From NCBI GenBank assembly GCA_014898415.1, contig RCTD01000009.1, forward strand, positions 1,488,001-1,552,000: a stretch of 64,000 nt of DNA, given 5' to 3'. Positions 33,222-45,688 of this stretch are shown here, piece by piece (positions within the stretch are counted from its first letter, which is position 1; each line of letters opens with the position of its first letter). The notes beneath the pieces were generated by a model. The model worked only from the letters and a program-made list of their open reading frames with translations, was not told the origin of the DNA and did not search any database. Both the position numbers and the translations under genes were made by a program. Origin of the DNA: Stromatinia cepivora. Taxonomy: Eukaryota > Ascomycota > Leotiomycetes > Helotiales > Sclerotiniaceae.

Positions 33222-36200
33222 ATGGCTCACGGAGACGTTGAGAATGGCGCTTCGGCGGCCAGACCAGAGTACGAAGACGAAAAGCTCGGAGAATATGGTC
33301 AACTCGTTCGATATATTTCAAAATACAAGGGAAGAGAAGAGGGAGAAAAGGCTGCGGCCGAGGAAGAGGAGAATGCCCCAAAGAAGAAGGGTCTCTTCAG
33401 CAAGAAGAAGATCGGAAGTGATGGATCTGGTTTCGAGACTCCAGATGACTGGCTCAATACTGGTATGCGCCAGGGTCTTTCTGCCCATGAGGTCGAAGCC
33501 CGTCGCAAGAAGACTGGATGGAACGAATTGACTACTGAGAACGAGAGCTTGTTCATCAAGTTCATTGGTTTCTTCAGGGGTCCTGTACTCTATGGTTAGT
33601 AAATTCTTATTTCTACCTGCTTGCAATGTTCTAACATCGGCTTTAGTTATGGAAATTGCTGTTCTCCTCGCCGGCGGTCTTCGGGATTGGATTGATTTCG
33701 GTGTTATTATCGGTATTCTTATGCTCAACGCTGTCGTCGGTTGGTACCAGGAAAAACAAGCTGCCGATGTCGTCGCCAGTTTGAAGGGTATGTTATTACA
33801 TCAATTCACCCGGTATAATCTCGTTGCTGACCTCAATTCCAGGTGATATTGCTTTGAAGGCTACTGTTGTTCGTGACGGCGCTGAAGTTGAGATCTTGGC
33901 TCGTGAATTGGTTCCTGGTGACATTGTAAGTTACACCACATGGACACAGCATCAATCCTCAATCACATTACTGACCCTTCTGCCAACAGATCGTTATTGA
34001 GGATGGACACGTTGTTCCCGCCGACGCTAGAATTATTTGCGCCTATGACGACCCTAACGGATATGAAACTTATCAACAAGAACTTCTCAACCAACGCAGT
34101 CACGAATTGAGCGAAAAAGAAGAAGATGATGAGGATGATGCTCACGGAGGCAAGCACGGTTCTGGTTACGCTCTCCTCGCTATCGATCAATCTGCCATGA
34201 CTGGTGAATCCTTGGCTGTCGACAAGTACGTCGCCGATGTCATCTACTACACTACTGGTTGCAAGCGTGGAAAGGCCTATGCCGTTGTCACTCACGGTGC
34301 CCGCATGTCTTTCGTTGGTCGTACCGCTTCTCTCGTCACTGGTGCTCAAGATCAAGGTCATTTCAAGGCTATCATGAACTCCATTGGTACGTCTTTGTTG
34401 GTTTTGGTCGTCGGCTGGATCTTGATTGCCTGGATTGGTGGTTTCTTCCATCACTTGAAACTCGCTACCCCAGAACACTCTTCCGTCAACTTACTCCATT
34501 ACGCTCTTATCCTCTTGATTGTCGGTGTTCCAGTCGGTCTCCCAGTCGTTACCACCACCACTCTCGCTGTCGGTGCTGCTTACCTCGCTGAGGAGAAGGC
34601 TATTGTCCAAAAGCTTACCGCTATTGAGTCCCTTGCCGGTGTTGACGTTCTCTGCTCTGACAAGACTGGTACTCTCACTGCTAACCAATTGTCTATCCGT
34701 GAACCTTTCGTCGCTGAAGGTGTCGATGTCAACTGGATGATGGCTGTTGCCGCTCTCGCTTCTTCCCACAACGTCAAGTCTTTGGATCCTATCGATAAAG
34801 TTACCATTCTTACCCTCAAGCGTTACCCAGCTGCTCGTAAGATCCTCGAACAAGGCTGGAAAACTGAGAACTTCACTCCATTCGACCCTGTCTCCAAGCG
34901 TATTACTGCTATCGTTACCAAGGATGGTGTTACCTATACTTGTGCCAAGGGTGCTCCCAGCGCTATCTTGAGAATGTCTGAATGTTCCGTTGAGGTTGCC
35001 AGTATGTACAAGGCCAAGGCCGGTGAGTTCGCTCGTCGTGGTTTCCGTTCTCTCGGTGTTGCTGTCAAGGAAGGTAACGGACCATGGCAATTGCTTGGTA
35101 TGCTTCCTATGTTCGACCCTCCCCGTGAGGATACCGCTGCTACTATCGCCGAAGCTCAAGTTCTTGGTCTCTCCGTTAAGATGTTGACTGGTGACGCTAT
35201 CGCTATTGCCAAGGAAACTTGCAAGATGCTGGCTCTCGGTACCAAGGTTTACAACTCTGACAAACTTATGCACGGTGGTCTTACTGGTACTACTCAACAC
35301 GATTTGGTCGAGCGCGCCGATGGTTTCGCTGAAGTTTTCCCTGAGCACAAGTACCAAGTCGTCGAGATGTTGCAACAACGTGGACATTTGACCGCTATGA
35401 CTGGTGACGGTGTTAACGACGCTCCTTCCCTCAAGAAATCTGACTGTGGTATTGCCGTCGAAGGTTCAACTGAAGCCGCTCAAGCCGCTGCTGATATCGT
35501 TTTCCTCGCCCCTGGTCTTAACACTATCGTCTCTGCCATCAAGATCGCCCGTCAAATTTTCCAACGTATGAAGGCCTATATCCAATACCGTATTGCCCTC
35601 TGTCTTCACTTGGAAATCTACTTGGTCACTTCAATGGTTATCATCAACGAGACTATCCGTGTCGAGCTCATTGTCTTCCTTGCTCTCTTCGCTGATTTGG
35701 CTACCATCGCCGTCGCTTATGACAACGCTCACTTCGAACAACGCCCAGTCGAATGGCAATTGCCAAAGATTTGGATCATTTCCGTTGTCCTCGGTGTATT
35801 GCTTGCTCTTGGTACCTGGGTCATGCGTGGTGCTCTCTTCTTGCCAAACGGTGGTTTCATCGAGAACTTCGGATCTATTCAAGGTATGCTCTTCTTGGAA
35901 GTGTCTCTTACCGAGAACTGGCTCATCTTCGTCACCCGTGGTGGAAACACCTGGCCATCATGGCAATTGGTTATCGCCATCTTCTTGGTCGATGTCATCG
36001 CTACCCTCTTCTGTGTCTTCGGTTGGTTGTGCGGTGGAGTTGGTGAGCCATCTGACCCAGCTACCAAGAACGTTCTTCTTTCCGAAAACGGTCACACCTC
36101 TATCGTCACTGTTGTCATCGTTTGGGGATTCTCTATCGGTGTCACTATTATCACTGCCATTGTCTACTACTTGATGAACCAATGGTCTTGGTTGGACAAC

Positions 36201-36350
36201 CTTGGACGTGCCAGACGCAGCCACGCTGATACTCAATTGGAGAACATCATTGCCCACCTTTCCAAGGTCGCTATTGAGCACTCCCAAGTTGACGGTGTTC
36301 ACCGTTATCATATTGTTCAAAAGCAAGCTGAGGTTGAGGATGATGATTAG
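33222..36350 (+). CDS. Plasma-membrane H+-ATPase (P-type, P3A)
   Basis: Exons 33222-33594, 33647-33787, 33843-33925 and 33990-36350 give 985 residues, all junctions in phase. The enzyme pumps protons out of the cell using ATP and powers nutrient uptake. Motifs: TGES in DQSAMTGESLAVDK (actuator domain), PVGLPV in M4, the phosphorylation site CSDKTGTLT with Asp423, KGAP in the nucleotide domain, MLTGDA, and the hinge TGDGVNDAPSLKKSD. About ten membrane segments are predicted: a pair before the actuator, a pair around PVGLPV, and six in the last 260 residues. The phosphorylated Asp lies about 45 residues later than in yeast Pma1 as remembered. The cause is a longer N-terminus with a KKKGLFSKKK basic patch plus an insertion with EEDDEDDAHGG between PADARI and DQSAMTGES. 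This suggests a second, lineage-specific H+-ATPase form. Codon use is strongly biased, consistent with high expression. Confidence 0.97.
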
Positions 36351-39300
36351 ATGATTTAATCCCTGATCTGGGTACCACTCTCTTGAATAGACAAGACAGT
36401 TGGAAAAGTAAAAAATATCAAAAAGCCACAAAAATTTGAAACTTTCGCATGGAGAACTTGGAGAAGAAAGGCGTTCCTAATATCCCCTCGTCATCATTGA
36501 TTCGACATTGTCAATGTGGTCGCGAAACATCATGTCAACCAAGTTTGCCCGTACAGAGCAGCGAACTTCAATGTTTCAACACTACCACCGCCTTGTCGTC
36601 ATACACCTTTAATTGTCGCCTACCTTAATCCAGAACTCTTTTACACATTATAGACCTTTATTACGAGATGCGAGATTTCCTTTATGTTTTATGTTTTATG
36701 TTTGAATAGTATACTCTATATCATAGATGGGTAAATGGGTTGGGATATTCCAGGGATGTGTTTATGTCACAGAGAAGAAGAGGATGATAAGATGTATATA
36801 CTGAGAAATGGAACGACTTCATTACATTATCCTGTTGTGTGCCTTATGCTTGGTTTTGTGAATGTGACCTTGACTGAATCAACTTTCTCATACTTTGATT
36901 TTCTCTTTGCTTTGATATTAAACTGGACGGGAAAATAATTTACCGCTATCAACTACCTTTTCCTTTTTCGAAATTCCAAGGCTCCATTCATTTTTTCCCC
37001 TTTCATTTCTCTAATATTCCACTCCTCTCCCTTTAACCCAGATCTTTATTCTTTACCCAATATTACGAAGTTTCACAAATAAGCGCCTTTACCTATCCAT
37101 TTATTAGCCAATAAATAGTTCATATAAGCAATCCAGAAATAAGTACAAATTTATTCTATTATTGTTATTATTATTATTATTGAAATCCTTCTACCTTACA
37201 GTCCACCGTACAAGCTCCAACACAAAAAAAGATAACATAATCTCCACCATATGAAATTTCCTCATTGAATTGGTACCTGGATTATCCCATCTTGAACTTA
37301 GTGAACATATTCAGACCCGCTGGTTCGCGGACGATTCAATTTAGCGAGGGGTTATTCCAGGGAATCAAGGCAGGTACAAAATTACCTGCTGCGCGTGTGG
37401 ATAATTTAATATCGGCCCTGGCAGCTTGCAGGAAAGAGTTTATGGATTTGGCAACAGATGTTACGATATCACCCGGGAAACAAGAGGGATGCTATGATCA
37501 CATGGATAACCAGGGTATTTCTCCTGTCTATCGAGCGATATGGAGGAATTCTAATTTATTGTACCTGTACCCATACGTATGTATCCACCGCGTGCCTTGA
37601 AAATTGGAGCAAGTGGACGGAAAAGGAATGGTTTACAGCGGTGATGGGTTCGTTTTCTGCATGGTCTGTCGGTTGCTCGTTTGCTTCTTTGCTTGTTTGT
37701 AGCTATGGTGGGTCGCATATTGTTTGCTTGCGTGCGACTGTTTGGGGAAAAGAGCGCGTGAGAGTCTCTTCTTCCTTTGCTGTAATGGCTCAGTGAGTGT
37801 TCGTTGCGATGCTGTCTTGTCTGCCTGCAATCGGTGGTAGATCTTCGGCGAATTGCTGCAAATATTTTCAAATGTAATATTTGTACGCAGTATGCTTAAA
37901 TTATGCGTGAACGGAAATGCAGGATGCGCTCGGTCCAGCGACAACGAGACCGAGTGCGATGCAACCCACAGCGAGAGCGGTGAACGGTTACGATGGCACG
38001 GTGAGTGGCAGTTTAGTTTGTTTCTGCTACTGCCAGTCATCCCCGGTTCGCATAGCTGAAAGCTCATCCACCGCTTCTGAATTCGAATTTCGAACTCCAT
38101 CGAAGAACGTGCTCCACCACACCAACGAACGCAATCGGGCCGCGCCCGCTGTTTTGAAGCTCCACGCCGAGGAACTTGAGGGATTATCCCTTTGCTGTTC
38201 CGTTCATATCTTCATCCGCATTTTGTATTCCTCGGTCGGGGTCTACACTCATTACTCCGTGCTGGAGGAAGATTTGGAAATTGGAAGAAGTTGAAAATGT
38301 GGAGGATGGAGAGTGGAGGAATCTGGGCACGGGGAACCCTTTCGGATCGTTGATACATGCAATACTTGAAGTGGAACCCGTACCTGATTATGGGCAGTAA
38401 CATTGATGAGAGACAATATCCGCTATTCTCCCGATAGGCGGATCGAAATACCGATGCAGGACATCGAATAAGGTTAATATGTCTCAATATTGATGCTATC
38501 GATATTGATAGGGACGGTGAGTATCGATTATTGGGGTTCAGTTCGGTAAAGATTAAGGTGAAGGAGGTTGGGGAAATGTCTTGGTATATTTTGGGGGCCA
38601 TTCACCGCGGTCTGTGTCGTGCCATGAAAGTCTCACCGTCTTTCAATACGCGCATTGATATGAAAAGTCTCCCGAGGTCTTTTTTATTTATCACCACATC
38701 TGTTATGAAAATGAATGAAAAGGATGAATAATTAATTATTCATAATTGTGAAGGCAATTGAACACCCCCGAACAAGTAAGTACTGAAACTGAAATACCAA
38801 GCAAGTATGTATTCTTGGAGAAAAAATTAAGACAGCTTAAAGAACGTTTGAGAACTTAAGCATGGGAGATCGTGATATCGTAACCATTTGCGAGTGTCGC
38901 TGTATGAAGGGGTAAAGGGGTGTAGGAGTAAGTGCTCGCCAAGCACCCAATCATCATCATTTCCAAGCCCCTCAAACCTTCTGGAAACCAATAAACAATT
39001 GAAAATACCGCGAAACAAGGTTCGGGACGGCCATCTTGTCGTTCCGCCGGATATTCAAAGAATCCTTTGATTGCCTTGCAAGTGCCGTGTGGTAGCCACT
39101 TGGCTGTGTGTCGATCAGACTGGGCGATATGAAGTAATTTTCAGAAATATCGCCGATGCTTGGAGAGTTCTTGGCTTCAAGAAATAATTCAGCTAAGTCG
39201 AGTAAGGACTTGACTGTGTATTGGACCTTGCAAGCGATTTCACAGAAGAAATGCGAAGACAATGCTGTATTCTCTCCGGTGGTGGCTTGGGGTGTACGAC

Positions 39301-41670
39301 CTGAGGTATTGAAAACACCGAGTTCCACGATATGAAGTCTTTTGTATCACGTTTCAGGAGAGTTGCCTGGAGCTGTGCTTGTCGTTGCTCCCTTTCACAG
39401 ATGGAGATGCTTGGTATTCGATGACGAGAAATTATACGTAGGACTGGATGACCAGAACAAATATTGAAGTGAGCATTGAGGGATAACAATAGGATATTCA
39501 CAATCCTTGAAGCGGAAAATTCATTGAGAGTCTTCATTGTGGCAATCTCGAATGTCTTACAATTGAGTTTCGAGAGTTCGGTGATAATCATTGGCTTCTT
39601 GACGACCTCGACGAGGAAAACAAAGGAGAATGGAAAAGGGGAATGGAAATTATTGTCGTGGTAGTGCGAGATCCTTTCTTAATCTTTTAGTTCTTTGTCA
39701 CTTTTTAGGGCAAAAGTGATTTCTTGTATGTGTTACCATGAAAACATCACAAGTGTGAATGTTGAGCAAAGTCATAACGCCTCCAAATGTTTATCAATGT
39801 CATGATTTGGACAATATACCATCAATGTTTCGATATGAATTGTTGATCAATGTTCTAGTTCGTCTTGGAGTGTGAGATTTTATACCAAATGCCACTTTTA
39901 GTCACTATTCTTGCTTCTGTTGATATCTTATGAGGCTAGAGAGAGGAAATATAGAGCTTGTGGTTGAGTTGTAGTAGACAACAATTGGAAAAGTCATATG
40001 ATGCCTTGAGCACATTTAGTTATCATATCTGGACTACCCATCTTGGAACTGTTCTGCAAGGCTACTTCTCGAGATGAATGAGATTGCCTTATTACAGACT
40101 ACTCGGCAGTGTCAGAAAACTGTTCGTCGATGGCATTGATGCTTGTTTGGATTTCCTAAACTTAAGGCTCTATTTTTGCAAGATTGTGTTTGTTCTGTTC
40201 CGTGATCATTTTTTTGTGTAAGATGAAGTATCATCGTATTCGGCGCAGTGAAGCGTGTTAAGTGGGTGGGGAAGTGTGCCTTAGAGCAAGAAATTCATTC
40301 AGTCATGACCAGACGATATAAATGCAAATAATCAGATTCATCTAGATATGCACACGATAATAGAACTCATTCGCACATAACTGAATCTTCCCATCCCAAC
40401 TGTGAAAAGATGTGAGTGCCTAAGTGGATTTTAAACAAGTTGATATACCGATAATTTGGGATTACATGATATTAATGTAAATACATGCGCTATTTAGGAC
40501 TTTGAATTTGTTTTGAAACACGTATCTCTTCCCTTAAACCCTCCACCATTTCTCTTTTTGACATATTGACGTCATGGCTTTGATCAGAAAGAAACGAACT
40601 AGATTGCCGTCTTTGATTTTTGAGAGATCTGCGCATGCCATTCAACCCACTTAACTCAGCTTGTCATGGTGGTTGATCTCGAAATTTCCACGATGGCCCG
40701 ACCTTCTACCACCATCCGTTATTTCATAGTAGATTCGCAGACTATCTTTCTCGTAACTCATATGTATATAACAAGGTTCTCGTTGCCGATAGTTTGGAAT
40801 TCACGGCTCGCACTTGGAGGGTATGTTCTGTGTGCATGGAAACAAGACAGCATTGTTACTTTTCCAAACAATGTTCACAAAAATCTTTCCAATGTGGTTT
40901 TGTAACATTTGGCAACCTGGTTAGCATAAGTTCTTGCGTCTGGGCCCCAATATTCTTCGTAAAGAGTCCTTGTGACTTTTGGGTGGTCTACGAAATCTAT
41001 AGAGTTAAAGCTAATGTGTTTGATATTTGAAAGCATACCGTTTCGCTACCCATGATGAAATCCAACGGATAATAACTACGATATGCTACCATATCGTCTA
41101 GAAACGTTCGCATGGTCGCAAGACAATGTCATTTACAAGTCAGAGACATCAGACGAGACAAAGGAAAGTACCTGGACGCTTACATCGAGATAGTATTTCC
41201 AAAGCACTTGAGATGAGGAAGGCTAATGCATAAAGTCACCTAGGTAACTGGATGCTCCGATGAAAGCTGTATTGCATAAAATTAATCTTGCTTAGTTGTG
41301 GCTAACTAAAAGCTAGCAGTGGATAAAATACCGTTTATCCTTCATTCCTATTCATGAGCGGACGTCAACAAGGTTTCACTTAATGAACCGAAGACTTCTC
41401 AAGCAAACTCGGCCTTAGAATCACGAGGACTAAGGCAACCATTTCAATGATACCATCATTTTGCATCTATCTGTTCAATTGATGATTTTCCCCCTTGTTA
41501 CCCCAATCTGTCTGCACAGCTAGGTGCTAGATAGCAGGGATCTGAACAATTTTACTGTCATCAGCTATTGCTCTCTCTTCGGCACTTCCTTGTTTGCCTT
41601 CCGGCTGTCCGCTGCAGCGTTCTTTCCTCCCAGTCTCCTTTCAGGTTACTTCTCCTCCTCGATGTCCTCC
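36351..41670. other. Gene-poor region downstream of the H+-ATPase
   Basis: Includes the H+-ATPase 3' flank and a TTTATG triplet repeat at about 36680-36700. Short frames at 37265-38400 and 40666-41030 show no family features. One possible decayed gene (38972-39591, minus) is listed separately. No RNA gene was recognised. Confidence 0.5.
38972..39591 (-). pseudogene. Possible decayed or mis-framed gene of unknown family
   Basis: Two minus-strand frames (39591-39193 and 39328-38972) overlap and look coding-like. The first contains LSKLNCKTFEIATMKTLNEF and ends a sensible stretch near LQATLLKRDTK; the second continues with HIVELGVFNTSGRTPQATTG and SLLDLAELFLEAKN. A shift of frame near 39345 would connect them, and no intron of normal length fits. 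No domain is recognised. Chance remains possible. Confidence 0.2.
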
Positions 41671-42069
41671 TCATTCTCTTCTTCCTCTTGGTCTTGTCTG
41701 CCTTTCATCTTGTCCCTCCGTCGCCCCTCCCGTCGCCCCTTCGTTTCCTCCTTCGTCTCCTCCTTCACTGTCCTCTTCCGTGCCACTCTCCTCATCCGCA
41801 TCATTCTCCTCCCCCATGTCACTTTCCAGCTGCTCTTCAACACGCGCCGGACGTGGATGAGCCTCCACCCACCGCGTGAGACGTTCCCCCATATGTCTCA
41901 CGAAGAATATCCGATTCCGGTCGTCAGATGAAAATTTCTTATTCATCTCCTTGGTGAGCTTCTTCCTAGCCTGTTTACTGTCCCTCCAAAAACCCCCCTC
42001 ATCATGCTTATCCTGAAATAGCTTTTGAAGATACGCCGTTTCTGCCGGGGTCCATGCTCTAGGTGCCAT
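41671..42069 (-). CDS. Small SANT/Myb-like protein with acidic tail
   Basis: An uninterrupted 132-residue frame from a clear ATG. The N-terminus APRAWTPAETAYLQKLFQDK resembles the first helix of SANT/Myb-like folds. It is followed by a basic helix (ARKKLTKEMNKKF) and then VRHMGERLTRWVEAHP. The rest (about residues 80-125) is Glu/Asp/Gly-rich, for example EENDADEESGTEEDSEGGD, ending in a basic RPRGRRE. No signal peptide. The layout suggests a nuclear DNA- or chromatin-associated protein, but function is not known and the family is probably lineage-restricted. The antisense frames over the acidic tail are shadows. Confidence 0.6.
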   Translation of the reverse strand: MAPRAWTPAETAYLQKLFQDKHDEGGFWRDSKQARKKLTKEMNKKFSSDDRNRIFFVRHMGERLTRWVEAHPRPARVEEQLESDMGEENDADEESGTEEDSEGGDEGGNEGATGGATEGQDERQTRPRGRRE

Positions 42070-42999
42070 TTTGAGGTGAGTACGCGATGATGTTTTTGTC
42101 TGAGTGACGAGTTGATGAGATGGAATGATGAGGTTTTGGCAATGAGGATGATGTGGTTAAAGTAGTTGAGGTGGTTTAAAGAGAATGATAGAAACAAAGC
42201 CTGGAAATGTTGGTGGTATACCAGATGATAGTGGACAGATCTCCATGATTCATGGCATCATTTCTATTGTCCATTTGATCACTTCATCACGAATTCTTTG
42301 GTACATTACTTTGAATACTTTCTATGCCATCAGTTCTCTATCGGTCTGCTTCCTTTGATAAATCAGCCACTCTTCACACAAACAAGGCTCTAATCAATGA
42401 ATGGTGCTTTATTCCTTCCTTGAATGCAGAAGAACTCATCAACCCGGGTCTCCTTATCATTACCACTCCCATCTAGCATCTGCTTCAAACACCTATTAAT
42501 TCCAACATAAGCCCTCACACTTTCCACAAAAGGCACCAAATGCATGCTAATCAATACAAGATTCTTAATAAGAAACTATTTCCCAGCTAATAATACTTGT
42601 GAGCAGGCTGAAATTACCATCTGGAGATTTATCTAGATGAACTCTCTTCTTATAGACCACTCAACCCTTCGAAATATCTAAATTAAAAACCATCGAAAGC
42701 GCTAATTTCGAAGAAAGGCCTGGCTTCAATCATTCGAGGTTTGTTTGCTTCTTTCAATTGATATGAAATAAACATTTCTCATGGATTTAATTCTCGTCAT
42801 TATCCACCACTCACTAATCCCGTCCATCCACAACCCCATCCCACCATCCCATCTCGGCTAACCCCTTCATCCATCTTACCCCACCACCAAAAAATCCCCA
42901 CCACTTCCGCCCCTAACAAATTCCAATCCACCTGCGAACCTCAAAACCTCTCGCAAAACAAAACAAAAGCACAAAATATCATATGATTATCGGAGGTAT
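42070..42999. other. Intergenic, no gene seen
   Basis: Pyrimidine-rich on the plus strand from about 42780 to 42960. The TTTTG-type runs on the minus strand just after the tRNA 3' end (about 42955-42975) could terminate Pol III. Confidence 0.5.
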
Positions 43000-43071
43000 T
43001 GAACCACACCCGATTTGAACGGATAACCTTTCGATCTGGAGTCGAACGCGCTACCGTTGCGCCAGCGGTCC
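43000..43071 (-). tRNA. tRNA-Trp (anticodon CCA), intronless
   Basis: Reading the minus strand gives a 72-nt cloverleaf. The acceptor stem GGACCGC pairs with GTGGTTC (two G-U pairs), and the D stem is GCGC/GCGC. The anticodon stem TTCGA/TCGAA encloses loop CTCCAGA, placing CCA at the anticodon. The T stem ATCCG/CGGGT has loop TTCAAAT, and the discriminator base is A. The B-box-like GGTTCAAATCC is represented by CGTTCAAATCG. No intron lies after position 37. Confidence 0.95.
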
Positions 43072-43792
43072 TTAATCATGTGACTGTTACATTTCGCTTC
43101 CCCAAATAAAGACTGTATATCCTTGGCCTTTGTTCCTAACTTTGCAATTTTCATGTTTCGAGTGATATTGTGATATTGTAGTGTGTAATATCTTCCGTAT
43201 GTGTGAGAGATGCGGTTTTGCTTGTGCTATTTTCTCTTTTTTTGGGGGGGGGGGGGATTTGATTGAATATTCTTAAAGTTTGCGGACTTAAGGTTACGGA
43301 GTACGGTGAGATTAATTCGGAAATATCGCAATGCCTACCTTTACAGCATAGCTTTATTTATTCTCAGGTTTACCCCAGATTCTTTCTATCACTATTGATA
43401 TCATTGCGATGGAATTGGTGAGTGATAGGTTCGCCGAAACCTCGAATGGTGCTTGGAAGTCGGGAATGGAATATTGAGCGATGATAGATGTGAGACATTG
43501 ATCATTGAATAAAGACACAAGTATGAAAACAAGACAAAGGTGCTGAGATTACTATGCGAGGACTCATGAGCTCGCCGGAAAGCTAATCTATACTAAAGTT
43601 TCATCATAACGTATAATTTCCACACGAGCGACATCAAAAGTTTCTGCGGACACCATCACTGAAGAAATAGATAACATTCTCGAAAAAGTATTCTGACACT
43701 AAAATACTAGGGCGTGATTTCGTTGTTAAAGAAGATCATACCGTAGCCCTTTTCAAAACACAAATCATCCCCATTCATCCTAAAGAAACCTC
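43072..43792. other. Intergenic, no gene seen
   Basis: Contains a T8-G14 homopolymer pair at about 43230-43256. No frame of note. Confidence 0.5.
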
Positions 43793-44820
43793 TCAAACCT
43801 CGCATACACCAGCATCACAGTTTTCGCTATCCACCATGAAAATACCGCCAAAGATCAATCCCTCATTAATTCCACTTTCCTGGAACCCGTTCTTGGAGAT
43901 ATCCGCACCAGGAGCAAAATTCGTTGGCTTTTTCAACAAACCGAAGTGGTATTGACCTCGTCCTGAAAGATCATTGGGTAAGGCTTTGCTTACAGATTCG
44001 AGAGGCTTGGAAGAAGCGGAATAGAACACTTGGGTTGTGCTGATTGAAGGTTAGTTGGATGTATGAAACGAAAAGGACTGGGAAACAAACTTGGCGGTGA
44101 AATCCAACTTCAAAGCAAAGTTGTGCCATCCATCAGTGAAGGGAGTGGTGAAAAGTTCTGTGGCCCCTTCATTGACATTTCCTACGACTCTCAAGACATT
44201 TGGATCCGTGATGTTGGTGTCTAAAATGGTACCCGTCTTCAAAACAATCTGATTTGTGCTGTAATCTGCACTTTCAAGGAAGGCAATTTGATACTCGTGG
44301 CTAAGATTCAATTTGCGGGATTCGTCTTTCATGATGGAGAAATGAAGAGTCTTAATACCAGTGGTAGATGGATCGGAGCCATTGTTTGATAGGGGCATCA
44401 GTTCGGCACGACGAAATCCGACTTGAACATTGGTCGAGGAGGGAGCATAGATGGAGGCATCGGAGAGGGTGACCTCAAAGGGTATAGTTGAGTTTCCGTC
44501 ATACTGAGCTGTTGTTAGTCGTGTGAGAAATATGACGCACGAAATAGCTTACCAAAGAAGTGGGAATATCAGATGGAATTTTGATTATTTCGCTCCACGT
44601 GAGGTCTGGAAACGTTAGAAGAAATGCTATAAACGAGGAAAGCAAACATACTCGCTCCAAAGTTATATTTAGGATTGTAGAGACTTGTATTGGAGTTATC
44701 AAATGCACTTGGTGTGGTGCCTACTGGTATGCGCCCTTCATATTGAATTGGACAATCTTGCGCCTGTGCTACAGAGGCAAGTGTCAACAATGACAATCCG
44801 AGGAAAGAGTGAAGCGACAT
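43793..44820 (-). CDS. Secreted glycoside hydrolase family 131 (beta-glucanase)
   Basis: Exons 44820-44652, 44605-44553, 44503-44091 and 44039-43793, with introns of 46, 49 and 51 nt; 293 residues. The signal peptide MSLHSFLGLSLLTLASVAQA is followed by CPIQYEGRIP. Family-typical blocks in order: FGANLTWSEIIKIP, VTLSDASIYAPSS, VGFRRAELMP, STTGIKTLHFS, LNLSHEYQIAFLE, TANTTQVFYSAS, GQYHFGLLKKPTNF and GINEGLIFGGIF with a final Cys pair. Family members act on beta-1,3/1,6- and beta-1,4-glucans, so a role in plant or fungal wall glucan breakdown is expected. Several NxS/T sites suggest N-glycosylation. It ends after the catalytic domain, with no CBM1 module. Confidence 0.9.
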
Positions 44821-45688
44821 GATGAAAAAAGTTGTGAATGAATGGATGGATGTAAGAATAAATGAGTGTATTGATACTGGTTAACGTGTTATAAAGAATG
44901 GAATTGACAAGAGGAGTCACACAGTGATACTTTGGATGAAAGGGTACACTGTCCGAAAAGCCAATTCATATATGTATATATAGTCAGTCCTCTCTGCGAA
45001 CCGGACAATTCCCGCATCTCATATATTATGTTTCATTTAGTGAGCCTTCAGAGATTTCAGACGCATAATGCCAATAGGCAAACAAAGACAATGAGACAAG
45101 GTCCGCAAGAATTAACCATGAAGTTGCGATGAAAATCATGGGCATATCTGGAACTGTAAAATTAAAATTCTGAGACTAAGAAGCAAGCCTGTTTAAAAAA
45201 AAACTCTAATTCGACATGTAATTTCGAATGGTCAAAGTAGATTGGCGCAGTCTTCTAATACAGTTTGGAGAATGTTTCAGTCTCTGAAATCGTATTAATG
45301 GCTCGAATGGGATCGAAGCCGAGTATGGAGATATGGACTTCGTCTAGAACTACTATGAGGGGTGCAACAAACGGGTGGGGCCCTGCCCAAAGGCATACAG
45401 ATCGTAAGATAGAGCAGTCATGAGAAGTATAGGTATATTCTCAGTTGAAGGTATTGAGAAAGTAGCAGGATTCATCGTGAGGCATGCAAGAGCCAACATT
45501 GAAGAATCAATAAATCGATTGTTGCAACAAGAATGGTTATCTCTGGCTCCGGAAGCCGGCGTACTTAATTTTCCGAACAGTGGGGTAATTATTACGTTGT
45601 GTGCTTTGACTTTCACAGCTCCCCTCAATTAGGACCTCAAACAATCAACATCCACGAATTCTCAGTTACTTCAAATAACCAAATCAAG
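44821..45688. other. Divergent promoter region between GH131 and UCH genes
   Basis: No gene is seen. TATATATA-like sequence at about 44970-44980 lies 150 bp upstream of the GH131 start and also faces the UCH gene. Frames at 45353-45632 overlap on opposite strands and look like chance. Confidence 0.5.

Noticed and set aside
34491..35387. 298-codon minus frame inside the H+-ATPase
   Set aside because: Shadow of a strongly codon-biased gene; no domain of its own.
35593..36174. 193-codon Ser/Leu-rich plus frame
   Set aside because: Out-of-frame reading of the H+-ATPase membrane domain.
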